This document shows, piece after piece, positions 54,780 through 64,000 of a stretch of DNA of 64,000 nt. The first letter of the stretch is position 1. Each line of letters begins with the position of its first letter. The stretch covers positions 48,185,579 to 48,249,578 of the forward strand of contig CM055096.1 in assembly GCA_029204225.1 (NCBI GenBank). Reading direction: 5' to 3'. The notes beneath the pieces were generated by a model, which did no database searches, was not told the DNA's origin, and was given only the letters and a program-made list of their open reading frames with translations. Source of the stretch: Diphasiastrum complanatum. Taxonomy: Eukaryota; Streptophyta; Lycopodiopsida; Lycopodiales; Lycopodiaceae. The translations under genes and the position numbers were made by a program.

Positions 54780-57336
54780 AAAGTTCTATTGCTGTAATCC
54801 TAATATTACAGAATTGATAAAGAAAGAGTTATAGAGATTTCTTGAAGCCGACTTCATTTATGAGATCGAGCACACGGAATGGGTTTGACCAATTGTCATT
54901 GTTCCCAAGAAGAATGGAAAATTGAGAATTTGTGTGAATCTCAAAGCTTTAAACAAAGTGACATGGAAGGATCACTTCCCGTTACCTTTTACTGAAAGCA
55001 TTTTGGACCGCATTGCTGGAGCAGAAGCTTATAGTTTTTTTAATGGATTCAATGGATACAACCAGGTCAAGATTGCATCTACAGATTGCCATAAAACAAC
55101 CTTTGTGAACAGCCTTTGCGAAAGAATGGGACACTTATGCTTATAAAGTAATGCCTTTTGGACTCTATAATGCACCTAGTTCATTCCAAAGAGTTGTAGT
55201 TTGCTTTTAAAGATTATCTACAGAAATTCCTTGAAATATACTTGGATGACCTTGGAGTCCATAGCACCGATACAGACCACCTGGATTGATTGGAAAAAGT
55301 TTTTGAATGTTGTCGTAAGTACCAAATTTTCTTAAATCCAGAAAAGTGTCAAATTTGGGTCTCTCATGGAGTTGTTCTGGGGCATGTGGTATCGAGGCAT
55401 GGCATTGCAATGGATTATTCAAAAATAAAAGTCATTGTGAATTACCACCACCAACAACAATTTGTGGGGTTTATGTGTTCATGGGTCATGCGAATTATTA
55501 TCAAATTTTTATTATTTTCTTTGCGGATCTTACAAGACCTATATACAAACTAAGTATTGTTCCTATTTGGACAGTTGAGGTGTTAGAAGCCTTTGAAAAA
55601 TTAAAAAAAACATTAGTTTCAGCATCGATACTGCGTTCTCCAGATTGGACAATTGAATTTCATGTTCACACTGATGCCTTGAAATATGCTGTTGGATCAG
55701 TGTTGACGCAACCAGGTGAATACAAGAAGGACTATCCAATACAATTTGCAAGCCGACAGCTTATGGATTCAGAGAAAAACTATTCGACAACAAAACGTGA
55801 AGCGTTAGCCATGATTTTTTCTGTACAAAAATTTCGACATTACCTCATGGAAACGCACTTTGCATTTTATACGGATCACCAGCCGCTACTTTACTTGGTA
55901 AACAAGACATGCAACACAGGATGTATTGCAAGATGGTTACTGTTATTGACCGAATTTGACTTTCGAGTTGTGGTTCGGAAGGGAAAACAACATTACCTTG
56001 CTGACCATGTTTCAAGAATCGAATCCGCACCAGTTAATACTGAAGTGGATGATGAATTACCAGATGCTGCTTATTCTATGTTGAAGCAGTTACTGAGTGA
56101 GCAGTGGATATTCTTGAGTACCTGATGTTAGGGCAACCTAATGGCTCCTTGACAAAAGTACAAAAGAGGCAATTAATTCAAAAGACACAACCTTATCAAT
56201 TGATTGTGGGATGATTCTATCGTCGCGGAATGGATAATATTCTTTGTAGATGTGTTTTACCGCATGAAATATCTGATTTGATAATGTTTTCACATGATGG
56301 CATGGGCAGAGGACATTTCTCTACAAATTTTATTGTTTGCAAACTTTTGCAATCAGGGTTTTGTTAGCCTACACTTCATAAAGACACCGAAAATTATATT
56401 TAGTCATGTGATGTTTGCCAACGAACACGACATCCTACATGACAAAATTATGAGCCCTTACATCCAGTTTTATCGCAAGCACCATTTGAGAAATGGGGAC
56501 TGGATTATATTGGTCCTATTCATCTTGCAGCAAGAGGATCTCAGGCCAGATATATCATCGTCGCAACTGATTATATGACCAAGTGGGTTGAAGCCAAAGC
56601 TGTTAAAGTTGCTGATGTGAAATCTATGGCTAAATTTCTCTATAAAAATATCATTATCAGATTTGGATGTCCGATTGAAATTGTCAGTGATCATGGTACA
56701 CACTTTGTTAATCGAACGATAAAGTGTTTGTTGGAAGACTTTTTCGATATACACCGATTTAGTACTCCATATTATCCCAAAGGTAATGGCCAAGCTGAAT
56801 CTTCCAATAAGATTCTTTGAACTATTATGACAAAAACAGTTGTAGCGAATCGGTCTGATTGGGAACATAAATTGCATGCAACATTATGGGCATTCAGAAC
56901 CGCTTATAAAAGAAGCACAAATCAAACACCGTTTCAACTGGTTTATGATCAAGATGTTGTCATGTCGATTGAATTTTTAATACCATCTCTATGCATAGCA
57001 GCAATAGAGCAATTAGATGATAACAAATCTTTACAACTGCGTCATGAAGCTTTGCACAAATTATGTGAAATCAGATTGATGGCAGTTCATGTGTTAGCAA
57101 CGAAGAAAGCCCGCTGTAAGACATGGCACAATCGCCGATTACACAAAAAGGACCTGAAAGAAGGAGATCTAGCATTGATGTATAAAACCAAGTTAATCAA
57201 GGGAAAATTGAAGTTCACAGGTGAAGGTCCGTGTAGAGTCAAAGAAAGACTAAACTATGGAGCAGTTACTCTTGACCACCTGGATGGGAAATGTTTTGAT
57301 ACTCCCGTGAATGGCAGCCGACTACGCAAGTTTTGA
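54780..57336 (+). pseudogene. Gypsy G3 pol (RT, RNase H, integrase)
   Basis: RT: ELIKKELQRFLEADFIYEIE, PIVIVPKKNGKLRICVNLKA, HFPLPFTESILDRI, YAYKVMPFGLYNAPSSF, active site LDD in EIYLDDLGVHS (about 55240). RNase H (about 55640-55900): HTDALKYAVGSVLTQ, FASRQLMDSEKNYS, REALAMIF, YTDHQPLLYLVNK. Integrase: HDGMGRGHF and CDVCQ zinc residues, catalytic D in GLDYIGPI, D in VSDHGTHF, E in GNGQAESSN, then an open C-terminal stretch (56827-57336) with WHNRRLHKKDLKEGDLALMY and a GEGPCRV chromo-like tail region. About ten stops or shifts; several stops stand for W, R or Q. Confidence 0.9.
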
Positions 57337-57500
57337 CAGCCTACTCTGCCAATTCAGTTAGCATGATTGTGAATGATGATTTCATTTTATTTGTTTTTTA
57401 TTTCTTGTTTTCACTACTTAATTGATATTTTTTTTTTGAAAAAGATAGTATGAAAAAAAAAACAAACAAAAAGAGAATTGTATGAAAGATTGATGACAAA
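57337..57500 (+). other. 3' untranslated part of G3, truncated
   Basis: T- and A-rich, no polypurine tract or LTR. Copia I sequence begins at about 57500, so the 3' LTR of G3 is missing. Confidence 0.5.
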
Positions 57501-58818
57501 ACGAGTTTCTTGCATATGTAGATAGAATCTTTTGTAGATCTAAACTCAAAATAGGTTTATATTCTTGATCAATTCCGATTTCACACATCACATGTTGGAT
57601 TTGGCCGATTTTTATACCATTAGAAAAGCCTAACTGGTGGCTACAACATTGCATATCAAGTTTTATGCAATTGCATATAGAAATTGAAATAATTAATTTT
57701 TTTGTGATTTTGTCAAAACCCTAATTTTGATTGGATCTCTAGACTGTGAGGTTACTGAACATGATTTGAGTGTGTTTCAATATTAGGAAGTGGCAAGAGT
57801 CATTAGATTGAGGATAGATCATAGGTTGATCAAGATTTCACTACTCTATGTGTTGATTTGTTTGGTATGCATGCTAGAAGAGAATTGAAAGGCTCCATAT
57901 CTTTGTGATTTCTTTTTGAAAGCATTTGTTGTTGTTCATGGGGATTCATGTTGGAAGGCAATGATAGGCTTACCTCAAGTAACTATTCATTGTGGAAAGT
58001 GAGGATGGAATCACTTCTCGAGATGAATGATGTTTTGGATATTGTTGTGGGTTTGGAAGAGAGGCCAACAACACAACAAGATTAAGTGAGGTATGACAAG
58101 AGGGCCAAAAGAGCTCTACATATGATAAAGATGAATGTCACCAATGAACTTCTCAAGGAAGTTGGTAAGTTGACTTCATCAAGTGAGGCTTGGGAAGCTT
58201 TGAAAAATATTTATGAAGCCAAGTCTACTTCTAGAGTGTTGACTCTAAGAAGACAAACCTTTCAAAGTTTGCAAAAGAGTGAAGAGAGTCCAAATACTTT
58301 TGTTTTGAGAGTAAAAGCCTTGAATGATGTTGTAGTTTGCATTGATGAGAGCATTAAGGAGAGCTTGTTCAAGTTATTCTTAATGGATTGTTGGATGCTC
58401 ATGCTAACATTGTACAAAGTCTTGCTATTCAAAGAACTTTTCCAAGTTTGATGGATCTTCAAGAGATCTTGATCAATGAAGAATATAGACTTCAATCTAA
58501 AAGTGGATCTACATCAACATCTCAAGTTGGAGAGGAGGCTATGTTCATCAAGGGCTAATTCAAGGGCAAAAGCAAAAGTAAGTGGTCTAAAGGGCAAGAT
58601 CAAGGGGAGGCTTCTTCAGATTAAAAAATTAAAGATAGGTCAAAGCTCAAGTGCTTCTATTGTGGCATCAAAGAACACTTTGCAAGTGAGTGCTACAAGA
58701 AGAAAAGAGATCAAGGAGACAAGCAAGCTATTCTTACTCTTGATTGTTGTTGCTGGCAATGTGGTTGTTCCTATGAATGCTTGCAAATCCACTCTCTCCC
58801 CCCCCCCAAAAAAAAAAA
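57500..58818 (+). pseudogene. Copia I copy 1: leader and truncated gag
   Basis: 57500-57947 matches the leader of copy 2 (about 59800-60220) in the same order. Gag starts ATG 57948: NDRLTSSNYSLWKVRMESLL, MNDVLDIVVGLEERPTTQQD, then a stop TAA at 58084-58086 where copy 2 has CAA; onward KRALHMIKMNVTNELLKEVG, VLTLRRQTFQSLQKSEESPN. A frameshift lies near 58370. Knuckle CFYCGIKEHFASEC (about 58650). Coding ends near 58750, followed by a C9A11-like run (58796-58818) and LTR-like sequence. No protease or pol. Confidence 0.85.
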
Positions 58819-59715
58819 TGTTGGTGGGGATGTTGTTGTTGATATACTGCATGTTCGAGATGGGACTGTAGTTCTGAACATGAAGCTGAAGCACATTAAA
58901 CATTTTTTCGACTAAATTTTTTCAAATTTTGCTGCAGTTGACTCAAAGTCCAACATCTCAATGATATACGTGAATCAACTTTGAAGTGACATGGATTTCT
59001 CAAATTTTCAATATGCACAAAAATCCTAAATGCTCTATAAGGTGATTTGGAGATGGATATATGAATAAAACATTCATTGTTGAGATACTTGACAGTTATG
59101 AATCTCATTCAATAGTTTGGCATATTGAGGTCAAAACTTGTTTTAGACTTAGAGATTGACTTTTCGAAGTTCATTAGTCTAAATTTCATTTGAATAAACA
59201 CTTTTTGAAAGTGTGGGAAAGTTTGGAGGCGAGTTTTAGGAGATTCAAATTTGAATAGTCGGGTACATTGAATCTAGATCCAAACATAGTAGGGTTAGCA
59301 TTTTGAAGGGAAATCCAAGTGGCCAAATAGGGTTTGAACCTATTATAAATGGATGTAACTCATGGATAGAGTGATCTTCTCTCTTCTCTATCTCATTTCA
59401 TGCTTATACATAGTTCTCTTGGGTTCTACTATCCATTGGTGTACTATATTGGTGATTGCATGCAATTTTATGTGTAGAATGATTCATAACTATTTTCGGT
59501 TTTACGCTTGTGAATGATAGTAGATTGCTGGTTTTGTATAGACAACAACAGTACATAATCATTTCATTTAATTTTGATCAGGTTCTATTGGTGTTTGCAT
59601 CTCATTTTGTGTGTAGATGTTGATTTTCTACATTGGTGAGATTGGTAGTGTGTTTCTCTTTCTAACCAAAGATCTTTCAAGTGGATTGGATCATAATGAT
59701 CTGAAATCCTTCACA
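58819..59715 (+). repeat. 5' LTR of Copia I copy 2
   Basis: Ends ..CCTTCACA directly before a Copia primer site. A TATA-like TATAAATGG sits at about 59345. The start at TGTTGGTGGGG is my best guess; no second copy confirms it. Confidence 0.55.
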
Positions 59716-59727
59716 TGGTATCAGAGC
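59716..59727 (+). promoter_or_regulatory. Primer-binding site of Copia I copy 2
   Basis: TGGTATCAGAGC next to the LTR end. Confidence 0.92.
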
Positions 59728-60332
59728 TTGTGTTTCAGATTATGAAGGAGAAAATTAGATCTATCAATGATTTGGTGAAGATATCAAGTCTAGAGCATGC
59801 TAGAGAGGATTCTACACCAAAATCAAGTTTTTTGCTTTTGTAGATTGGATCTTTTGTAGATCCCTATATAGGTCTATAAACTTGATCAATTTCAATTTTT
59901 TATTTCACATACTGGATTTGGCCAATTTTTCGATCATTGGATCAGCTTTAGTGGTGGCTAATAGATTGCATATCAAATTTTCAGCATTTGCATGTAGATT
60001 TGGAATAGTCAATTTTTTGTGATTTTGTAAAAACTCTAATTTTGATTGGATCTCTAGATAGTGAGGTTGCTGGACTTAATTTGAGTGTGTTTCAATCTTA
60101 GGAAGTGGAAAAAGTCATTATATTGAGGATAGATCATAGGTTGATCAAGATTTCATGACTCTATGTGTTGATTTGCTTGGTATAAGTGCTAGAAGAGAAT
60201 TGGTGAGATAGTTTCAAATCTTGGTGTTTTCTTTTGTAAGCATTTGTTGTTGTTCAAAGGAGTGCTTTGTGCATTGAAATAGGTTGAAAGAGAATATCAG
60301 GTCATTGCTACATGGCAATCTCAATTGGAGTC
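59728..60332 (+). other. Leader of Copia I copy 2
   Basis: About 600 bp, no ORF. Shares GGATCTTTTGTAGATC, GGATTTGGCCAATTTTT, GGATAGATCATAGGTTGATC with copy 1. Confidence 0.75.
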
Positions 60333-62084
60333 ATGTTGGAAGCCAATGATAGGCTTACCTCAAGTAATTATTCATCGTGGAAAGTGAGGATGGAGTTTCT
60401 TTTTTGAGATGAATGATGTTTTGGATATTGTTGTAGGCTTGGAGGAGAGACCAGAAACACAACAAGATCAAATGAGGTATGACAAGAGGGCCAAGAAGGC
60501 TCTACACATGATAAAGATGAATGTTACCAATGAGCTTCTCAAGGAAGTTGGTAAGTGCATGTCATCTTTGGAAGCCTGGAATTCATTGAAGAAGCTTTAT
60601 GAATCCAAATCTACTTCTACAATGTTGACTCTAAGAAGGCAAATCTTTTCTTGTTTGCAAAAGAATGAAGAAAGTCCAAGTACTTTTGTTCTGAGGATGA
60701 AAGCATTGAATGATGAGTTGGCTTGCATTGATGAAAGCATTAAGGAAGGAGAGCTTATCCTCAAAACCAAAAGTAAGTGGTCTAAAGGGCAAGATCAAGT
60801 GGATGCTTCTTCAAGTGGCAAAAAGAAGGATAGATCAAAGCTCAAGTGCTTCTATTGTGGCATCAAAGGACACTTTGCAAGTGATTGCTACAAGAAGAAG
60901 AGGGATCAAGGAGACAAGCAAGGTAATCTTACTCTTGATGAGGATGGTTTGGATGTTCAAGATGCAAATGATGATGCTTTTGTGATGTCTTCATGTATGT
61001 TTGCTAATAATGGAGATCTAGATCCTTGGTGGATTGGTAGTGGAGCAAGTTCACACATCACTTTTCACAAAGAGTACTTACTTTTTTGTTGGCATATGGA
61101 GATGACAAGAGGGTGATCTACACGGCCAATGATGGTGAGTGTGCAATCAAAGGGATTGCCACAATTCATATTTCTCTCTCTACAAATAGGAATGTTCATT
61201 TGGAGGATGTCTTGTTTACTCCATCTATTACCAAGAATTTGCTTAGTGTGAGTCAAATGCTAAGTAAAGGCCTCAAGGTGGAGTTTGATGGAGATGCTTG
61301 TTTGATCAAAAGGAAGGATGTCTTGGTTGGAAAAGGTAAAAGGCAAGGCAAGCTATTCAAACTAGATGCTTGTGTTATTGCTAACCAAGTTGGATGTGTT
61401 GCAAGGGAGCAAATACTTATTCAAGAGGTTTGGCATAAAAGGATGGAACACCTCAACTTCAAGTCACTGGAGGTAATGGCTAGGAAGAAGATTGTGATAG
61501 GTCTTCCAAGTTTCTTAAGTGGCATCAAACGTGTTTGTGAGTCTTGTGCTTTGTTTAAGTCACATAGAATACCCTATACTAGATCTATATCTAAAATTAC
61601 AAAGCCTTTTCAACTTGTACATTTGGATATTCATGGATTTACTACAATTAGCAATAGTGGAGCTAAGATGTATGTAACATTCATTGATGATTTTAGTAGA
61701 TTTTGCTGGATCTATCTACTAAAGAGTAATGATGAAGTGTATGATGTCTTTATAAAGTTCAAGAATGCAAGGGAGAACCAATTTTCCACAAAGATCAGGT
61801 GTTTAAGGAGTGACAATGGTGGCGAGTACATATCTACCAAGTTTAAGGCCTTTTGTGATGAGCATGGGATCAAGAGGGAGTATACAACATCAAGGACCCC
61901 ACAACAAAATGGAGTGAAAGGAAGATAAGACTTTATGTGAAAGTGCTAAAGCTATGAGGTTAAGTGCTAATCTTGACAAACCATTTTGGGATCAAGCTTT
62001 GTTGTGTGCCAATTTCTTGTGCAATAGGCGGCCGAGTGTTATTTTGGACGGAAGGACACCTTTTGAGATGCTATTCAAGAGGAG
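60333..62084 (+). pseudogene. Copia I copy 2: gag, protease, integrase with lost catalytic residues
   Basis: Gag from ATG 60333; an extra T near 60402 shifts the frame, which is open again from 60409. After IKEGEL the segment present in copy 1 is deleted, joining to SKWSKGQDQ. Knuckle CFYCGIKGHFASDC (about 60848). The protease site reads GSGASSH: the catalytic Asp codon GAT is GGT. Another shift at about 61085; then LEDVLFTPSITKNLLSVSQM, EVWHKRMEHLNF, D in LVHLDIHG and D in RSDNGGEYIS. At TPQQNGV the AERK segment is deleted, removing the catalytic Glu and shifting frame. Coding stops at 62084, at an inverted LTR arm. RT and RNase H missing. Confidence 0.88.
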
Positions 62085-62464
62085 GCAGATCAAACTTTCT
62101 ATTTTGGGAATTTTTGGTCCAATTTCCTACTATATAGAGATCTTCATAGAAATCTTCTAGAAGCCGCCTACTTCAGCTATTTCCACACGTGTGAGCTGTC
62201 CTCTACACATGGGATGTGACACCTATCAAAAGTATTTGGCTCATGCAATCAATAGATTGATGCCATGTGTCATATAATCTAGAAAACTAGTTTTTGGCCA
62301 TTTTAGCCACTAGAACTTGAATAAAGTCATATGTATAACATATATGATTATGGTACATGTCATGTACACTAATTTCACACGTGGGAACAGACTCCACACA
62401 TGTGTGTTTATCCTATATACAAGATTTTTGGCCTCTACCAAGCTTTATTTTTGCATTTTTCACA
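62085..62464 (-). repeat. Truncated minus-strand Copia LTR (left inverted arm)
   Basis: Minus strand starts TGTGAAAAATGCAAAAAT at 62464, preceded by AAAGAGGGTTAG (62465-62476), a polypurine-like tract, so it is the first about 380 bp of a 3' LTR. It is the inverted counterpart of 62794-63178, with about 85-90 percent identity by eye. Confidence 0.78.
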
Positions 62465-62476
62465 CTAACCCTCTTT

Positions 62477-62791
62477 GACAGGTGGAAGGGCTGCTCACCA
62501 ACTAAAATCTACACCCTACACTGAAGCAATTTTTGCACTTACTGTCTTGCATTGCTTCACGCTCTTGTACTCATCATTTTTCTCTTCAATCAGAGTGCAA
62601 GTTTCTGTCTCACTACTACTTTGTCCTATTGTGCATTGCTACTGTTTTATTCATCTTGGTTTTGCTGGTAATTGTTGCACTTCCAATCCTACACCATCCA
62701 TTTTTTTCCACTTCCGCTACTTACTACCATTCTCGATCCAATATCATAGCATTTTTTTCTACCAAAGCTCTTCTGATTATATCAGTCGATT
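62477..62791. other. Spacer between the inverted LTR arms
   Basis: Pyrimidine-rich, no recognised protein or LTR. Open frames of about 100 codons on the plus strand have no motif. Confidence 0.45.
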
Positions 62792-63655
62792 CTAAAAAAT
62801 GCAAAAATTATGCTTGGTCAAGGCCAAATCCATGTATATAGGATGATTACACATGTGTGGAGCCTGTTTTCACGTGTGAAATTAGTGTACTTGTCATGTA
62901 CCATAATCATATAGGTTGTACATATGATTTAATTCAAGTTCTAGTGACTAAAAAGGCCAAAAACTAGTTTTTAAGTCATATGACACATGGCATCAATCTA
63001 TTGATTGCATGAGCCACATCCTTAGGTTAGGTGTCATATCCCATGTGTAGAGGACTTCTCACACGTGTGGAATAAGCTGAAGTAGGCGAATTTTGACTTC
63101 TAGAAGGTTTCCAAGTAGATCTCCATATAGTAGGAAAATGGAACCAAAGTGCTCAAAATAGAAAGTTTAATCCAAGTGTCAATTTTGCATGATGATTCAA
63201 CATATGACAAAGCATCCTCACACGTGTGAGATCTGATGCATGATCAGTACCTCGAGCTCCCAGAAGTGTATATATAGAGGCATATTTGGCCATAATCAAC
63301 ATGAAACATCAATCTTGATTTTGGAAGCAATTTTGTGTCAATCTCTCCATTTGTCTTCATTTTTTTTGAATGATTTGAGGTTCTATCATAGTGTACTTTG
63401 TTTTCAGGTTGGAGTCCGTACTTTGACAGGTTTTCACACGTGTGAAACTAGCAAGTACATTTAGCTTCATTAATGATTGTTCTTGTTAGATTTTCATGCC
63501 TAGAATTGATCTAGATTGATCTAAATCTTGTGTAGATTAATAGATCAATTGTATCTAACATCCAATCCCTCTTGTGGATCATTTAAGAATCCATTATTGG
63601 TCCTATTTTGCATATTTCCACATCGATCAGTTCTTTGATTCTCCCATTTTCGACA
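62792..63655 (+). repeat. 5' LTR of Copia J
   Basis: About 864 bp ending ..TTTTCGACA before a Copia primer site. TATATATAGAGG at 63269 is a strong TATA box. Palindromic CACACGTGTG or close variants near 62848, 62869, 63059, 63219 and 63434. The 5' end is eroded and placed by matching the left arm. Confidence 0.7.
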
Positions 63656-63667
63656 TGGTATCAGAGC
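63656..63667 (+). promoter_or_regulatory. Primer-binding site of Copia J, with a second similar site
   Basis: TGGTATCAGAGC adjoins the LTR; TAGTATCAGAGC recurs about 45 bp later at 63700-63711. Confidence 0.9.
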
Positions 63668-63844
63668 TCGTTCTTTGACAATCTCTACTTTTTCTACATA
63701 GTATCAGAGCGGGTGGTTCAATAATCTACATTTCCATTGTAGGTTATCAGTCTTGTTTCTACCAAGATATCATCTCAACAAGTGCGCAGCTAACAGTATT
63801 CCGATATCGTTGTTTCTACCAATGATCTCGCTCTCTATACCAGA
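63668..63844 (+). other. Leader of Copia J
   Basis: Short leader, no ORF; includes the second primer-like site and repeated TTTCTACCAA words. Confidence 0.6.
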
Positions 63845-64000
63845 ATGGATCCATCTTCTAGTTTATCTTTAATCGACAAACTCGATGGAGAGAACTACCA
63901 TCTCTAGAATTTCATGATGAAAGCAGTTCTACTTGCCAAAGAACTATGGGACATCGGTGATGGCACGGAGGTCAAACCAGAGGCTGATTCAACCAGCATC
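63845..64000 (+). pseudogene. Start of Copia J gag, runs off the window
   Basis: ATG at 63845 opens SLIDKLDGENYHL then TAG at 63905-63907 where Trp is expected, then NFMMKAVLLAKELWDIGDGT: the N-terminal DUF4219/UBN2 region of a Copia gag. The stop is consistent with a TGG to TAG change. The remainder is outside the window. Confidence 0.8.

Noticed and set aside
62475-62841. Two about 105-codon hydrophobic frames between the inverted arms
   Set aside because: Overlapping frames of pyrimidine-rich DNA with no conserved motif.

Overview
This window reads as repeat-dense nuclear DNA of a land plant with a large genome. It is AT-rich and almost entirely built of nested LTR retrotransposons of both Ty1/Copia and Ty3/Gypsy type, with plant-style primer-binding sites (TGGTATCAGAGC for Copia; TGGCGCC-type for Gypsy), one CACTA-like DNA transposon, and several tandem arrays. 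I find no convincing intact host gene, no rRNA or tRNA gene, no CRISPR array and nothing bacterial. The species cannot be named; a gymnosperm, fern or lycophyte would fit the repeat load, but that is inference.

Layout. 1-1738: the 5' end of a minus-strand Copia element (family A), inserted in an older Copia RT. 2.4-5.7 kb: an unidentified plus-strand ORF split by a 1945-bp CACTA-like element. 5.7-8.4 kb: a possible minus-strand exon, LTR-like fragments and an array of GTCGGC/AAAAAGCGAC hairpins. 8.4-16.3 kb: decayed Copia pol fragments (B, C and two small ones), an A-rich array with a period of about 110 bp, and a Gypsy pol fragment (G4). 16.3-22.4 kb: Copia D, then Copia E fragments joined head to head. 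22.4-25.3 kb: a Gypsy-type LTR, primer site and pyrimidine-rich leader with a minisatellite. 25.3-28.2 kb: minus-strand Copia F. 28.2-33.2 kb: mostly unassigned DNA with two segmental tandem duplications, a short ORF and a degenerate ACTCGCC array.

33.2-48.8 kb is a clear nest: a Gypsy gag-protease region (G1) interrupted twice. Copia A (33658-40088) sits in its gag with 5-bp target duplications GTCCT, near-identical 655-bp LTRs and an intact 1317-codon polyprotein. A minus-strand Gypsy, G2 (42230-48460), sits further downstream with duplications GAGCC. Copia A is the only apparently autonomous element in the window.

48.8-64 kb: a minus-strand Copia remnant (H), a long Gypsy (G3) with LTR, gag and pol but no 3' LTR, two successive copies of Copia family I, an inverted pair of LTR arms, and the start of another Copia (J) running off the right edge.

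Functionally the genes are the retrotransposition set: gag makes the particle, protease matures it, reverse transcriptase and RNase H copy the RNA, integrase inserts the cDNA. Many nonsense codons in the older copies can be explained as C-to-T changes, as expected for methylated, silenced repeats. The points most worth following are the CACTA insertion whose removal rejoins an unknown reading frame, the conserved four-knuckle gag array shared by G1 and G3, the hairpin and ACTCGCC arrays, and the young Copia A family with an inverted partner about 32 kb away.
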